The notes beneath the pieces are model-generated. The model had not been told where the DNA came from and ran no database searches. It saw only the letters and a program-made list of their open reading frames with translations. The position numbers and the translations under genes were made by a program. A stretch of 64,000 nt of DNA from Poriferisodalis sp965226645 (GTDB lineage: Bacteria; Actinomycetota; Acidimicrobiia; Acidimicrobiales; Poriferisodalaceae). Below are positions 34,820 to 44,483 of this stretch, one piece after another (position 1 is the stretch's first letter; every line of letters starts with the position of its first letter). The stretch lies in contig CBDDDL010000001.1 in assembly GCA_965226645.1 (NCBI GenBank), positions 682,001-746,000 on the forward strand, in the 5' to 3' direction.

Positions 34820-35695
34820 TCAGTCGAAGAACCGGTTTGCCATGGTCCGCTGAATCTCGTATATCGAGCCTTCTTCGGGTGCGGGCGGAAGCGGCATCCT
34901 GACCGGTACCGGCGTCACCCGTGGCTCGATAGTGGGCTCGCCGGCAACAATCATCCGATCGAAGCTGGCGAGATCTCCGATCGGATGCACCAGCGGAAAC
35001 GCGTCGACCGCTGCGAACTGGAACAACAACAGATTTCGCGGGCGCGCCGACAGATTCGGGGCCGAGCCATGCACGGCCCGCACATGGTGAAACGTCATCG
35101 AGCCCGCAGTGCCGACCAACGGCACGGCCGCCGAGAAATCGATCGGATTCTCGACGGGGTCGATGGCTCCGCTGAAGTATCCGTTCGCATGGTGGTCATA
35201 GATCGCACCGCGGTGGCTTCCCGGCAGCACACACAAGGGCCCGTTGGTCTCGTCAACATCATCGAGCAGGATTCCGACGGCGAGCAGATCGTCATTGGTG
35301 TGCGGATAGAACGCCCAGTCCTGATGCCACTCGACCGCTGAGCCGCCCTCGGCAGCCTTCATGTTCAGCTTGCTGGTTTGGAAACGAACTCCTGATCCCA
35401 GCAGTTGGGTGAGCACATCGAGCAATACAGGATGGTGAAGGAGCGCCGCCACACTCGGCATGACCGCGTCGGGGTTCTTGATCCGCCTGATATTCGGTGC
35501 CGCCGGGCTGTGGTCGTCCTCGAGGTCGTACACGTCGTCGTGTTCGGTCACCTCGGACGCCTTGTCGATCAGTTGCGCCAGCTCGCGACGGATCAGGTCA
35601 AGCTCTGAGGGGGACAGGACATCCGGTACGACCAGATAACCCTGTTCTTTGTAGAACGCCACGTCCACTCGAGTCATGACGGTCGTCATCCCCAA
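34820..35695 (-). CDS. Phytanoyl-CoA dioxygenase (PhyH) family protein, 1
   Basis: 291 aa Fe(II)/2-oxoglutarate oxygenase fold: VEWHQDWAFYPH gives the HxD pair, RAVHGSAPN the distal His, and RPRNLLLFQF the 2OG-binding Arg. CVLPGSHRGAIYDH is the usual PhyH segment. Substrate unknown. ATGs at positions 1, 3 and 7 are all possible starts. Confidence 0.9.
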   Translation of the reverse strand: MGMTTVMTRVDVAFYKEQGYLVVPDVLSPSELDLIRRELAQLIDKASEVTEHDDVYDLEDDHSPAAPNIRRIKNPDAVMPSVAALLHHPVLLDVLTQLLGSGVRFQTSKLNMKAAEGGSAVEWHQDWAFYPHTNDDLLAVGILLDDVDETNGPLCVLPGSHRGAIYDHHANGYFSGAIDPVENPIDFSAAVPLVGTAGSMTFHHVRAVHGSAPNLSARPRNLLLFQFAAVDAFPLVHPIGDLASFDRMIVAGEPTIEPRVTPVPVRMPLPPAPEEGSIYEIQRTMANRFFD

Positions 35696-35844
35696 ACCCT
35701 AGAGCCGATGCCACCGCTCGGCTTGTCGTTTAGCGTGAGGGTTTGCGCCGGGCAACGTGAGTACTGGGGGGATGCGTGATGGGTGAGTCCAACGTGTCGC
35801 AGCCGCTCGATGAGGTTCGCGGCTGGCCCAGGAGTGGCCAGTAG

Positions 35845-37065
35845 ATGTCAGCAGACGACGGTCGTCCGCTGGCGATCACCGGCCGAGTTCTGATCGACCA
35901 AGCCATCACCGACGACGGCGTCGTCCTGCTCGCCGGCGACAAGATTCTCGCCGCAGGCCCGCGTGGCGGGGTCGAGATTCCGGCGAACGCACGACACCTT
36001 GACGTGCCCGATCGGATCATCTCGCCGGGCTTCATCGATGTGCACATTCATGGGTCGGGTGGGTGTTACGCCGAGGACGACCCGGTTGGCATGGCCCGTC
36101 ATGTCGCGAGCGGCGGGTGCACGTATTTCTTGCCGACGCTGATGACGAACGAGTTGTCCGCAATGGTCGATTCGGCCGCCAAGATCCGAGCCGCCTCCGG
36201 GCCCGTCAGCGATGGCGCCACCATTGGAGGCGTCCACCTCGAGGGACCGTTCCTCAATCCCCGATACGGCGCCCAGCGTCCCGACTTCGTTGTCGAGGCA
36301 ACCCCGGATGCTGTCGAGATGCTGCTCGAAGCGGCGGGTGGAGCGCTGGCAATGGTCACGATCGCGCCGGAACAACGCGGAGCGATCGAGGCGATCAAAC
36401 GGTTCGCCGCCGCAGGCGCCCTCGTGTCGCTCGGCCATTCGGACGCGACACCGGCTGACTATGCAGCGGCCCGAAGCGCCGGCGCCACGCACGTCACCCA
36501 TCTCTTCAACGCCATGGAACCCAGACAACTGCCTGACGCAACCGGCTACGACGGAACCAGGCGAGTCGGCCTGGAGGAACTCGCACTCATCGACGACGGC
36601 CTCACCGCTGACATCTTGTGCGATTCGGCTTGCGCGCACGTCAGCGAAGCACTGGTGAAGCTCGCATTGCGGTGCAAGGGCGCAGCGAAGCTGGCGTTGA
36701 TCACCGACGCGATGTACGCAGCCGGTCTGGAGCCTGGCGTCCATCGGATGAGCGACGGCCAGGAGCTGGTGACGAGTGCGGATGAAGATGTGGCTCGGCT
36801 TGCGGGCGGTTGGCTCTGCGGGAGCGTGATGTCGATGTCGAGTGCTGTCCGCAATCTCGCAGCTGTCGCCACGGTCCCTGTCGATGTCGCGCTGGTGATG
36901 GCGTCGGAGGCGCCGGCGAGAGCACTCGGGATATTTGCAAGCAAGGGCAGCCTCGCTGCGGGCAAGGACGCTGACATCGCGGTGCTCGATCCCGACGGCA
37001 ACGTCGAGCACACGCTTGTCGTGGGTCAGCTGGTGTACTCGACCGAACCAGAAGCTCTCCAATGA
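35845..37065 (+). CDS. nagA: N-acetylglucosamine-6-phosphate deacetylase
   Basis: 406 aa, usual length. Converts GlcNAc-6-P to GlcN-6-P and acetate. Metal and substrate motifs are in order: PGFIDVHIHGSGG (His67, His69), GVHLEGPFLNPRYGAQ (Glu ligand), VSLGHSDAT, ATHVTHLFNAM and LITDAMYAAG (catalytic Asp). ATGA overlap with the next gene, a class V aminotransferase, forms a two-gene unit for amino-sugar use. Confidence 0.93.
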   Translation: MSADDGRPLAITGRVLIDQAITDDGVVLLAGDKILAAGPRGGVEIPANARHLDVPDRIISPGFIDVHIHGSGGCYAEDDPVGMARHVASGGCTYFLPTLMTNELSAMVDSAAKIRAASGPVSDGATIGGVHLEGPFLNPRYGAQRPDFVVEATPDAVEMLLEAAGGALAMVTIAPEQRGAIEAIKRFAAAGALVSLGHSDATPADYAAARSAGATHVTHLFNAMEPRQLPDATGYDGTRRVGLEELALIDDGLTADILCDSACAHVSEALVKLALRCKGAAKLALITDAMYAAGLEPGVHRMSDGQELVTSADEDVARLAGGWLCGSVMSMSSAVRNLAAVATVPVDVALVMASEAPARALGIFASKGSLAAGKDADIAVLDPDGNVEHTLVVGQLVYSTEPEALQ

Positions 37066-38213
37066 CCGACGAGCAGACCGTCTCCGAGTTGCGTGACTTG
37101 TTCCCGGTCGTGGATCACTGGACGTATCTCTACAACGGCAGCATCCATCCGCTCGCCCGACCGGTGGCAGCAGCGATGAACGACGTCGTCGCCGAATGCG
37201 CACGAGGCGGCGAAGATGCCTTCCACGTCGGGTACGAACGGTTCGGTTTGCTGAAGGAGCGATTGGCAGGGCTGCTCCACACCACGTCGGACAACATCGT
37301 GATCACCGAATCCACGACTGCCGGTCTCAATCTCGCCGCACAGATCCTCGCCCCGACGCCCGGACAGAATGTGGTGCTCACCGATCTGGCGTTCATGTCG
37401 AGCACGTATCAGTGGCTCGCAAGCAAGTCTGCGATACCCGATGTTCGGTTCGTCGAGCAACGAGCCGGACGTGTCGCCCTCGAAGACATCGAAGCGACGA
37501 TCGACACCGAGACCGCATGTGTGTCCATCTGTGCCGTCACCGTCGGCAGCGGTTTCCGCTACGACTTGGCACGGCTGTCCGACATGACGCAGGCAGCCGC
37601 GGCTCCGCTCGTCGTCGACGCAGCACAGGCGCTGGGCGTCGTCGACATCGACGTCGGTGCGACACCCGTGGATTTCCTGGCCGGCACCACGAGCAAATGG
37701 CTGATGGGACCCACCGGTGTCGGGTACCTCTACGTGGCCGATCAGCATCTGGGTGCGACGCCGCCGAGCGTCGGCTGGATGTCAGCTGCGAACGTCGACG
37801 AGTGGGACGTACGCAAGTGCGAGCTTCACGACAACGCGAGCCGATTCCAAGGGGGCATCCCCAATCTTGTCGGCGTTGCCGGAGCCCTGGCCGGCGTCGA
37901 TCTGCTGAACGAGATCGGACGACCATTCATCGAGCGGCGAATCAGGGACCTGACGCAGTATCTGTTGGACGCACTGAGCCGACTGGGCCTCGAGATCTGG
38001 ACGCCGCTGCCGGCCGCCGATCGGGCGGGCATCGTGTTCTTCAGAATCCCCAACGCTGCCGAAGTTCACCTCGAGCTGACCGCCGAGCACATCTATTGCG
38101 GCACCTTCCTCGACGGCATTCGTTGCGACCCTACCTTCTACAACACCCAAGAAGAACTCGACCGGTTCCTCGCCGTCATCGAACGATCTGCCCGACGAGC
38201 CCCGGGAACGTAG
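37062..38213 (+). CDS. Class V (cysteine desulfurase fold) aminotransferase
   Basis: 383 aa PLP enzyme: VITESTTAGLNLAAQIL, VDAAQALGVVDIDV (PLP Asp), and AGTTSKWLMGPTGVGYLYV with the Schiff-base lysine. Not SufS/IscS-specific; closer to isopenicillin-N-epimerase-like members. Coupled to nagA. Ends 1 nt before the convergent acetoacetate decarboxylase-like gene stop. Confidence 0.88.
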   Translation: MTDEQTVSELRDLFPVVDHWTYLYNGSIHPLARPVAAAMNDVVAECARGGEDAFHVGYERFGLLKERLAGLLHTTSDNIVITESTTAGLNLAAQILAPTPGQNVVLTDLAFMSSTYQWLASKSAIPDVRFVEQRAGRVALEDIEATIDTETACVSICAVTVGSGFRYDLARLSDMTQAAAAPLVVDAAQALGVVDIDVGATPVDFLAGTTSKWLMGPTGVGYLYVADQHLGATPPSVGWMSAANVDEWDVRKCELHDNASRFQGGIPNLVGVAGALAGVDLLNEIGRPFIERRIRDLTQYLLDALSRLGLEIWTPLPAADRAGIVFFRIPNAAEVHLELTAEHIYCGTFLDGIRCDPTFYNTQEELDRFLAVIERSARRAPGT

Positions 38214-38214
38214 A

Positions 38215-38988
38215 TCAATCCGTTAAGAAATCCTTGACGATCTGACCCCAGTTCTCTGTCATGTCCATCTCGACGTAGTAGGCGCCGAAGTACTCGAGCG
38301 GCGTGAAATCCGACAGGTCGTAGACGGGCGAGGGGTTGAACTGCACCACGCCGTCGCCCGCCCTGCACACATGCACCACCACGTCGGTGGTCGCACCTGT
38401 GACGTCGATCAGTTGCATCACGTCGACGCCGTTGCCGTCGGCGCGAGGGATCACCTTGAGCCGCCACGCGGGCTCGCCCGGCGGCATCTCGTCGACTGTC
38501 GCCTCGCGATGCATCGTCGAGCGGACGCTCATCAGCGTTGTCCCTCCGACGAACGTGTTCGTGTACATGACGCGTTCGGCAAACCCGATCTCGAAGTCTG
38601 CGTACACCTTCGGCGTGCCGTAGATCTCGCGGCCCGCGGGAATGCTGGACTTGGAGTTGAGGAACACGACAGGCGCGAACCAGCCCTCGGCGCCTTCATA
38701 GGTGCACTTCACCGACAGGACGCTCTCGTCGAACGCGCCGTAGTTGGCAGACCACGGCACGGTCAGGCCGATGGCGGCACACATGCCGTCGGGGCTCGGC
38801 TCGAAGCACTCCGGCAGCACCCTGTCGATCGCGTCGAGACTCGCCCGAAAGTAGACGTGCTGGAACTTGGCACCTCGATAGCGAGCCGGCGGCGCCGGGA
38901 AGTACGGCGAGAACGCCGGCATCGACGTGATCTGGTCGAGAGGAATGGCCATCGGATCGGCTGTCTCTGGCGTGTCGAAAGTGAGCAA
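38215..38988 (-). CDS. Acetoacetate decarboxylase family protein
   Basis: 257 aa: FAPVVFLNSKSSIPAGREIYGTPKVYADFEIGF matches the ADC core, and EYFGAYYVEMDMTENWGQIV the C-terminus. The ADC family includes decarboxylases and related lyases or hydratases using a Schiff-base lysine. The substrate is unknown. Confidence 0.85.
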   Translation of the reverse strand: MLTFDTPETADPMAIPLDQITSMPAFSPYFPAPPARYRGAKFQHVYFRASLDAIDRVLPECFEPSPDGMCAAIGLTVPWSANYGAFDESVLSVKCTYEGAEGWFAPVVFLNSKSSIPAGREIYGTPKVYADFEIGFAERVMYTNTFVGGTTLMSVRSTMHREATVDEMPPGEPAWRLKVIPRADGNGVDVMQLIDVTGATTDVVVHVCRAGDGVVQFNPSPVYDLSDFTPLEYFGAYYVEMDMTENWGQIVKDFLTD

Positions 38989-39020
38989 CCGTAGCCCACA
39001 ACGGCGCCTAGGTTGCCTAG

Positions 39021-40041
39021 ATGATTAGTTCCAAGGTTTTAGTGGTCGTATGCGGTGAGTGAGCGTGCTGGTCGGGTGTGTCGGTAGGTGTCGTTGTGCC
39101 AGATGGCGGCGGTGAGGGCGAGGAGCCGTGTCGCGATGCGCGCGGCGACGTCGGCTTTGGTGCGTGCTTTGTGGCGTTCGAGGCTGAGCTGGCCTTTGAG
39201 GGTCTGGTTGGGCGATTCGATGATCTGGCGCAGGGGCCGCAGGAGTTTTGCGCCGGGCCGTGGGGCCTCGAATCGTGTGGCGGGGCGCAGCAGGGTGATG
39301 CCGGCGTCGTTGAGGTCGGCTTCGAACGCTTTGGAGCGGTAGCGGTTGTCGGCGATGAGGGTCTGGCCCGGCCGGGCGATGCGGGCCGCGGCGATCATGT
39401 CGGCGCAGACGTCGCGCTCGTCGGCTTTCGCGCCGGCGACCGCTAACGCGACCCGCAGCCCTGCCGGGGTGGCGACAAGGTGCAGCCGCAGACCCCAGAA
39501 GTACCGCGAATGCGACGCGCACCAGCCGTATTGGGCCCATCGGCGAGGTCAGAGCGCTTTTGGGTCTCGCGGCTGGTGCCGCACTCCACAGGCGTGGAGT
39601 CCACCAGCCACACGTCGTCGTGCCACGACTCGCACTCGCGTGCGAGACATCCCATGACACCTGCGATCATCTCGGCGCTGCGCCGCAGCCGCTTGTTGTA
39701 GCCGTCGCGGTTCGCCAGATAGGGGAACCACGGCCCCAGATGCGCTCTCGCGAACCGCATGAACTGCGACTCGTTGTCGAACCCCAGCAGCGCCGAGATC
39801 ACCGCCAAGGTGACCAGCTCCGCGTCCGACAGCTTCGGGGCGAACCCCACCACAGGCCGCCGCGGCGCCCACCCAGGGTTCTGCGCCAACAGGTCATCGA
39901 TCCTCACATACAGTGCGGTCGCGAGGGTGTCCAAATCCGGGTTCATGCTCCGGTCCTCCAAGATCGAGGCGATCATTCACACCCCGAGCTTGGACACCCT
40001 CACCCCACCACAGGTGGACCCCACCCCTTGGAACTAATCAT
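39021..40041 (-). mobile_element. IS982-family-like insertion sequence, copy 2
   Basis: A 1021-bp element in reverse orientation, flanked by CTAG (39017-39020 and 40042-40045), with the same ATGATTAGTTCCAAGG ends as copy 1. Its insertion lies just upstream of the DUF4432 gene. Confidence 0.93.
39039..39946 (-). pseudogene. IS982-type transposase, frameshifted
   Basis: The frame from ATG 39946 matches the intact copy to KRSDLA, then shifts near 39540 by one base (CTCGCCGATGGG against CTCGCGGGATGGG in copy 1). The rest (IADNRYRSKAFEADLNDAG, ESPNQTLKGQLSLERH) is in another frame and has changed DKG to DNR and SIN to SPN near catalytic positions. Not functional. Confidence 0.9.
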
Positions 40042-40047
40042 CTAGTG

Positions 40048-40701
40048 ATGGAGGTCTACGGTCAACCGCTCGATCGCTCTGGATTGCTGGCCCACGTCGG
40101 CCAGCTGTCGCAGGTGGCCGGGATCCGGCTCGTGACGCTCGCCGACGGCGCCGGGCGCGGCACGCGCCTGTTGGAGTTTCGAAGCGGTGCCGGCCTGGAT
40201 CACGCCATGTCCCCGCAGACAGCCGACGCGACGGATCCCCGCTTCCCCGCGAAACTGACCAACGACTACCCCTTGCACGGCCGCCTGTCGGGCGAACCGG
40301 CGACATTGGTCGGCTACGGCGAAATCTGGTCCGGCGATGAATGCACGCTCTGGGCTGAAGGTGTGGTCCGACAGGTGTCGGCCTTCGGCGAGGTGCTGCA
40401 ACTGCGTCGGCGCATCGACTGCCGTGTCTTGGCGACGGTGGTCAACGCTCTAGAGAACCTCGCCGTGTACGAGCACTATCGGTCGGACACGCTGCCGTAT
40501 CTCGTCCTGTGGCGCATGCTCGGCCAAGGCACGTATGTCGTCGGATTGGAACCCAGCACCAACGGAACTGCCGGACGCCATGACGTGCGGGCCAAGGGCG
40601 AGCTTGTGGTGCTCGAACCCGGCGAGTCGCGGGAGTACGACCTCGTGATCGGCGCCCACAGCGGGGCGGGGGCAGTCGCGGAGCATCTTCGACGCCACTG
40701 A
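40048..40701 (+). CDS. DUF4432 (aldose-epimerase-like) protein, shortened
   Basis: 217 aa starting 3 nt after the IS982 target site. N-terminal LLAHVGQLSQVAGIRLVTLADG and C-terminal YVVGLEPSTNGTAGR match DUF4432, a galactose-mutarotase-like fold of usually more than 300 aa. The middle is short: PLHGRLSGEPATLVG follows quickly after RSGAGLDHA, so an internal deletion is likely. It could be a decayed gene. Any original promoter is cut off by the IS. Confidence 0.6.
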   Translation: MEVYGQPLDRSGLLAHVGQLSQVAGIRLVTLADGAGRGTRLLEFRSGAGLDHAMSPQTADATDPRFPAKLTNDYPLHGRLSGEPATLVGYGEIWSGDECTLWAEGVVRQVSAFGEVLQLRRRIDCRVLATVVNALENLAVYEHYRSDTLPYLVLWRMLGQGTYVVGLEPSTNGTAGRHDVRAKGELVVLEPGESREYDLVIGAHSGAGAVAEHLRRH

Positions 40702-40707
40702 TGACCG

Positions 40708-41895
40708 GTGGACTCGGGGCACGTCGAGCAGATGATCATCCGAGATCAGGGTGCTCGGGCACTGAGGCCCTCGGACCCTCCGATCCCTTGCTCCTTGCTC
40801 CGCGGTTACCATCCCGCGATGTGGCGCTTTGCCGAGCTTCTCGGGATTGATCCGTCGGTCTCGGTCAGCCTCGGAGAGGGTGACACGCCTCTGCTGCATG
40901 CCACCTGCTCGCGGCTGAGCGGGCCCGGTGGCCCAACCGTCTCCTTCAAAGCCGAGTATCAGAACCCCACCGGCTCGTTCAAGGACCGAATCGCGGCCAT
41001 GGCGAGCGCGATCATTGCCCGGGACGAGCTCGTCGGTGCCATCGGTACCTCGTCAGGCAATGGTGGAGCTGCGATCGCGGCCTACGGTGCCCGAGCCGGC
41101 TTTCCCGTCGTCTTGTTCACCATTGCGGGAATCGTCGATGGCAAGTTGGCCCAGATTGTGGCCCACGGAGCCGGAGCGAACATCGTCGCCGAACTTGGCT
41201 CAGCCCTCGGCGGGGCGGAAGAGGTGGCGGAGAGCATCGCCGCGATGGCAGCAGACCAAGGGTGGCTCGCGTACCTCACCGGTGCGCGCTACGCCCCCGA
41301 GGCCATGCGGGGCGCTGAAACGATTGCGTTCGAACTGATCGAACAACGTTCCACGGCGACGGCGATTTATGTTCCGATCGGCGGCGGCGGCCTGCTCGCA
41401 TCGATCTGGCGGGGCTACCGGCGCATACGCCCGGGCCAGGAGGTTCCGCGCTTGATCGGCGTGCAACCCGCCGGCTGCCCAACGCTCAATCGGGCGCTCG
41501 CAGGCAAGATCGAACCGCTCGACGAGGCGCTCACCACCACGATCTCGGGACTCCAGGTACCTGTCCTGTTCGACTTCGACGCCACCACGGCGATCACCGA
41601 TACCGGCGGGCACGTGGTCGAGGTGACCGATGAACAAGCCTGGGATGCCCAGCGGATCCTCGCCCGCCAAGAGGGGCTGTTCGTTGAGCCGGCGGGCGCG
41701 ACCGCACTCGCCGGAGTTCTGGCCGACCTGGAAGCACACAGGATTGCAGCCGACGACGACGTCATCGTCGTCCTTTCTGGTGCAGGGCACAAAGATGCAG
41801 TCTCAGCCGCACGACTCGGTGCAGACAACGCTCCGCGCCACATCACCGCTGGCGACATTGCGTCCGCGCTCGCAGAATTCGAGGTCTCGTCATGA
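40708..41895 (+). CDS. Threonine-synthase-like PLP-dependent enzyme
   Basis: 395 aa fold-type II PLP enzyme: SLGEGDTPLL, NPTGSFKDRIA (Schiff-base Lys), IGTSSGNGGAAIAAYGA and PIGGGGLLASIW. Resembles threonine synthase/threonine dehydratase but the biosynthetic role is uncertain; a beta-elimination or replacement catabolic reaction is possible. ATG 40732 is an alternative to GTG 40708. Four-nt overlap with the next gene. Confidence 0.82.
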   Translation: MDSGHVEQMIIRDQGARALRPSDPPIPCSLLRGYHPAMWRFAELLGIDPSVSVSLGEGDTPLLHATCSRLSGPGGPTVSFKAEYQNPTGSFKDRIAAMASAIIARDELVGAIGTSSGNGGAAIAAYGARAGFPVVLFTIAGIVDGKLAQIVAHGAGANIVAELGSALGGAEEVAESIAAMAADQGWLAYLTGARYAPEAMRGAETIAFELIEQRSTATAIYVPIGGGGLLASIWRGYRRIRPGQEVPRLIGVQPAGCPTLNRALAGKIEPLDEALTTTISGLQVPVLFDFDATTAITDTGGHVVEVTDEQAWDAQRILARQEGLFVEPAGATALAGVLADLEAHRIAADDDVIVVLSGAGHKDAVSAARLGADNAPRHITAGDIASALAEFEVSS

Positions 41896-42809
41896 TCGAC
41901 CACACGCGGCGAAGGGTCACCACAGGAACCGCCGGCGGATTCGATGTGTGGACTGCTTCGGCCGCCGAAGGGGGTCCCTACGTCGTGGTGCTCGGCGGAA
42001 TCCACGGCGATGAGACCCAAGGCGTCTTGGCGGCGGGCCGGCTGGCGATCGACGAGACCCGCTTGACCCGCGGCAGCATCGCGATCGTGCCGATCTGTCA
42101 TGAGTCCGCGTTCGAAGCCGACAGTCGCACCAGCGCCATCGATGGCGGCAACCTGGCCCGGGTCTTTCCGGGAGACTCAAGCGGCAGCCCGACCGCCCAG
42201 ATCGCACATCACCTCTTCACCGAAGTGCTCTCCGGAGCCGATCTGTTGATTGATCTGCACACGTCGGGGCAGGACTACGACATGCCGTTTCTGGCTGGCT
42301 ACCAAGCAGACACGATCACGGCCGACAGCCTCGCAAAACGGGCCGCCTCGGCGTTCGGCGCAGAGTTCTTGTGGCGACACCCGGGCCGAACGGAAGGCCG
42401 TTCGGTCAGCGTGGTCGATCAGGCCATCTACGTCGAGTGTCCAGGTGGCGGGCCGGTGAGTCCCGCATCGGTCGATGCCTACGTCACCGGTGTTCGACGC
42501 GTCCTCGCCATGATGGACATGGTCACCGATGCTCCGCCCGAACCGGCCAGTGCACCGATCGGCGTCACCGGCGGAGGCGATCTGGATCGCGACATGATCT
42601 CGGTTCGTCACGAGGGCCAGTTCCTGACAGATCTTGCGGGTGGAGCGAAGGTAGAAGCCGGTCAACTGCTGGGAACGGTCTCAACGACCGGCGGGCAGGT
42701 ACTCGAAGAGATACGCGCCCCCGGCGACGCCTGGGTGATGGCGATCAAACGGCGCCCACCCGTGGTCCGCGACGATCTCGTCGTGTGCCTGGCTACCGCT
42801 GACGACTAA
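41892..42809 (+). CDS. Succinylglutamate desuccinylase/aspartoacylase-family hydrolase
   Basis: 305 aa M14-like zinc hydrolase: GGIHGDETQGVLAAGRL (His and Glu ligands), LIDLHTSGQDYDMPF (third His), and the C-terminal beta domain. Such proteins deacylate N-acyl amino acids, or ectoine intermediates (DoeB). ATGA-coupled to the threonine-synthase-like gene, as in ectoine-type or N-acyl-diamino acid catabolism; the assignment is not certain. Confidence 0.85.
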   Translation: MIDHTRRRVTTGTAGGFDVWTASAAEGGPYVVVLGGIHGDETQGVLAAGRLAIDETRLTRGSIAIVPICHESAFEADSRTSAIDGGNLARVFPGDSSGSPTAQIAHHLFTEVLSGADLLIDLHTSGQDYDMPFLAGYQADTITADSLAKRAASAFGAEFLWRHPGRTEGRSVSVVDQAIYVECPGGGPVSPASVDAYVTGVRRVLAMMDMVTDAPPEPASAPIGVTGGGDLDRDMISVRHEGQFLTDLAGGAKVEAGQLLGTVSTTGGQVLEEIRAPGDAWVMAIKRRPPVVRDDLVVCLATADD

Positions 42810-42914
42810 CGCGACGCCCGCAACGGCCGGCCACGGCGAGGACGCGCCCGGTGAAAGAGGGGGTGACCAGCCTGACGCGACGATCCTGACGTGACAGTGC
42901 TGGGCTGACGCCGC

Positions 42915-43685
42915 CTAGTGGTGAATCCAACCGCCGTCGACGGCAACGACTTGGCCGGTCACGAAGGCGCTGTCGTCGGAGGCCAGGTAGACGAACGTGC
43001 CCGCGAGGTCTTGGGCGTAGCCACGTTGCGGAAGGGACTGAAGCTCGGCCAACCGTTTGGCGAGTTCATCCTCTGTCTCTGTCTCGAGTTCGACTTCGTA
43101 CTCTGTTCTGATTGCGCCGGGCATCACGCTGTTCACCCGGATCCCATCTCTGCCGACCTCGCGAGCCAAGGCCCGAGTGAGGCCGATGACCCCCGCCTTC
43201 GACGCCACGTAGTCGAGGCTCCCCGCCATGCCTAGATCGACGGTGACACTCGTCACCGTGATGATGCTTCCTCGTTCCTTTCGGAGCATTCCTGGATGCA
43301 CAGCCTTGGCGCACAGAAAGGTCCCGCGAACATTGACCGCCATCGTGCGGTCCCATTGCTCGACGGAAATCTCGTTCCACGCCGAGCGTTTCGCATACGC
43401 AGCGTTGGCAACGAGCACATCGACATCGCCGAAGGCCTTCTGGGCGTCGACGACCATCGCCTCGACTTGCGCTGGGACAGTGATGTCGGCCACCACCTTG
43501 ATGGCGGCACCGCCTGCTTCGGTGATACGGGACACGACGTCGGACGCCATGGCATCCATGCGTTCTTCGGGAATCGTGTTGATCACGACACTGGCGCCCT
43601 CACGGGCGAACGCCTCTGCGGCCGCGGCTCCGATGCCACGCGATGCTCCGGTCACCAGTGCGACGCGATTGTCAAGTCTTCCCAC
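42915..43685 (-). CDS. SDR-family oxidoreductase
   Basis: 256 aa: VTGASRGIGAAAAEAF (cofactor loop), VANAAYAKRS, VTSVTVDLG and YVASKAGVIG (Tyr-x3-Lys). A standard NAD(P)-dependent dehydrogenase. Nine nt after the ABC ATPase gene, so the last member of the peptide-transport operon. Confidence 0.92.
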   Translation of the reverse strand: MGRLDNRVALVTGASRGIGAAAAEAFAREGASVVINTIPEERMDAMASDVVSRITEAGGAAIKVVADITVPAQVEAMVVDAQKAFGDVDVLVANAAYAKRSAWNEISVEQWDRTMAVNVRGTFLCAKAVHPGMLRKERGSIITVTSVTVDLGMAGSLDYVASKAGVIGLTRALAREVGRDGIRVNSVMPGAIRTEYEVELETETEDELAKRLAELQSLPQRGYAQDLAGTFVYLASDDSAFVTGQVVAVDGGWIHH

Positions 43686-43694
43686 TGTGCCCCC

Positions 43695-44483
43695 TTAGGA
43701 CCTCACCAAGCTCGTGGCCCGAGAGGCCTCCACCAGCGTGCGGGTGTAGTCGGTCTTGGGATCGGTCATCACCGCAGCGGTCCCGCCGGCCTCGACGACC
43801 TGCCCGTCCTTCAGCACGATGATCTGTTCGCACACGCGTGCGACCACGGCGAGATCATGAGAAACGAGCACCAGCGTCAACCCGTGGCGCTGCTTCAACC
43901 CCATCAACAGATTCAGCACCTGCGCCTGGACAGACACGTCAAGGGCACTTGTGGGCTCGTCTGCATAGAGCACATCAGGTCTCACCGAAAGCGCCCGGGC
44001 GACAGCGATCCGTTGCAGTTGGCCACCCGAGAGCTGATGCGGATAGCGAGAGAGAACTTCGCCGCTGAGTCCCACATCCTGGAGCCAGTTGCGGAGTTCG
44101 GTTGCCTTGGGTTTGCGTTGCTCGAGAGCCTTCGTCGGCTCGGACAGCGACGTCTTGATTCGCAGCCGCGGGTCGAGCGAACTGGCAGGGCTCTGAAAGA
44201 CGATCTGGTTGCGGCGGTGAAACTCGCGACGATCCTGGGAAAGCCATTCCGTCAATGATCGGCCGTCGAACGTGATGCGACCCCTCGATTGAACGAGCAA
44301 GCCGCACAAGAGCCGCACGAGGGTCGACTTGCCCGACCCGGACTCGCCGACGATGCCGACGGTCGAGCCTGCAGGCATCGTGACGTTGATGTCTCGCAGC
44401 GTCCAACTGGCGTCGGGGTCGCGCCGACGCAGGTGGGCGTGATAGTCGAAGAAGAGTTCGCTGGCCTCGAGCAGAACGGTCAT
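43695..44483 (-). CDS. Peptide ABC transporter ATPase (OppF-like)
   Basis: 262 aa: Walker A GESGSGKSTL, signature LSGGQLQRIAVARAL, Walker B YADEPTSALD. Powers import with the OppD-like protein, overlapping its gene by 4 nt. Confidence 0.95.
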   Translation of the reverse strand: MTVLLEASELFFDYHAHLRRRDPDASWTLRDINVTMPAGSTVGIVGESGSGKSTLVRLLCGLLVQSRGRITFDGRSLTEWLSQDRREFHRRNQIVFQSPASSLDPRLRIKTSLSEPTKALEQRKPKATELRNWLQDVGLSGEVLSRYPHQLSGGQLQRIAVARALSVRPDVLYADEPTSALDVSVQAQVLNLLMGLKQRHGLTLVLVSHDLAVVARVCEQIIVLKDGQVVEAGGTAAVMTDPKTDYTRTLVEASRATSLVRS

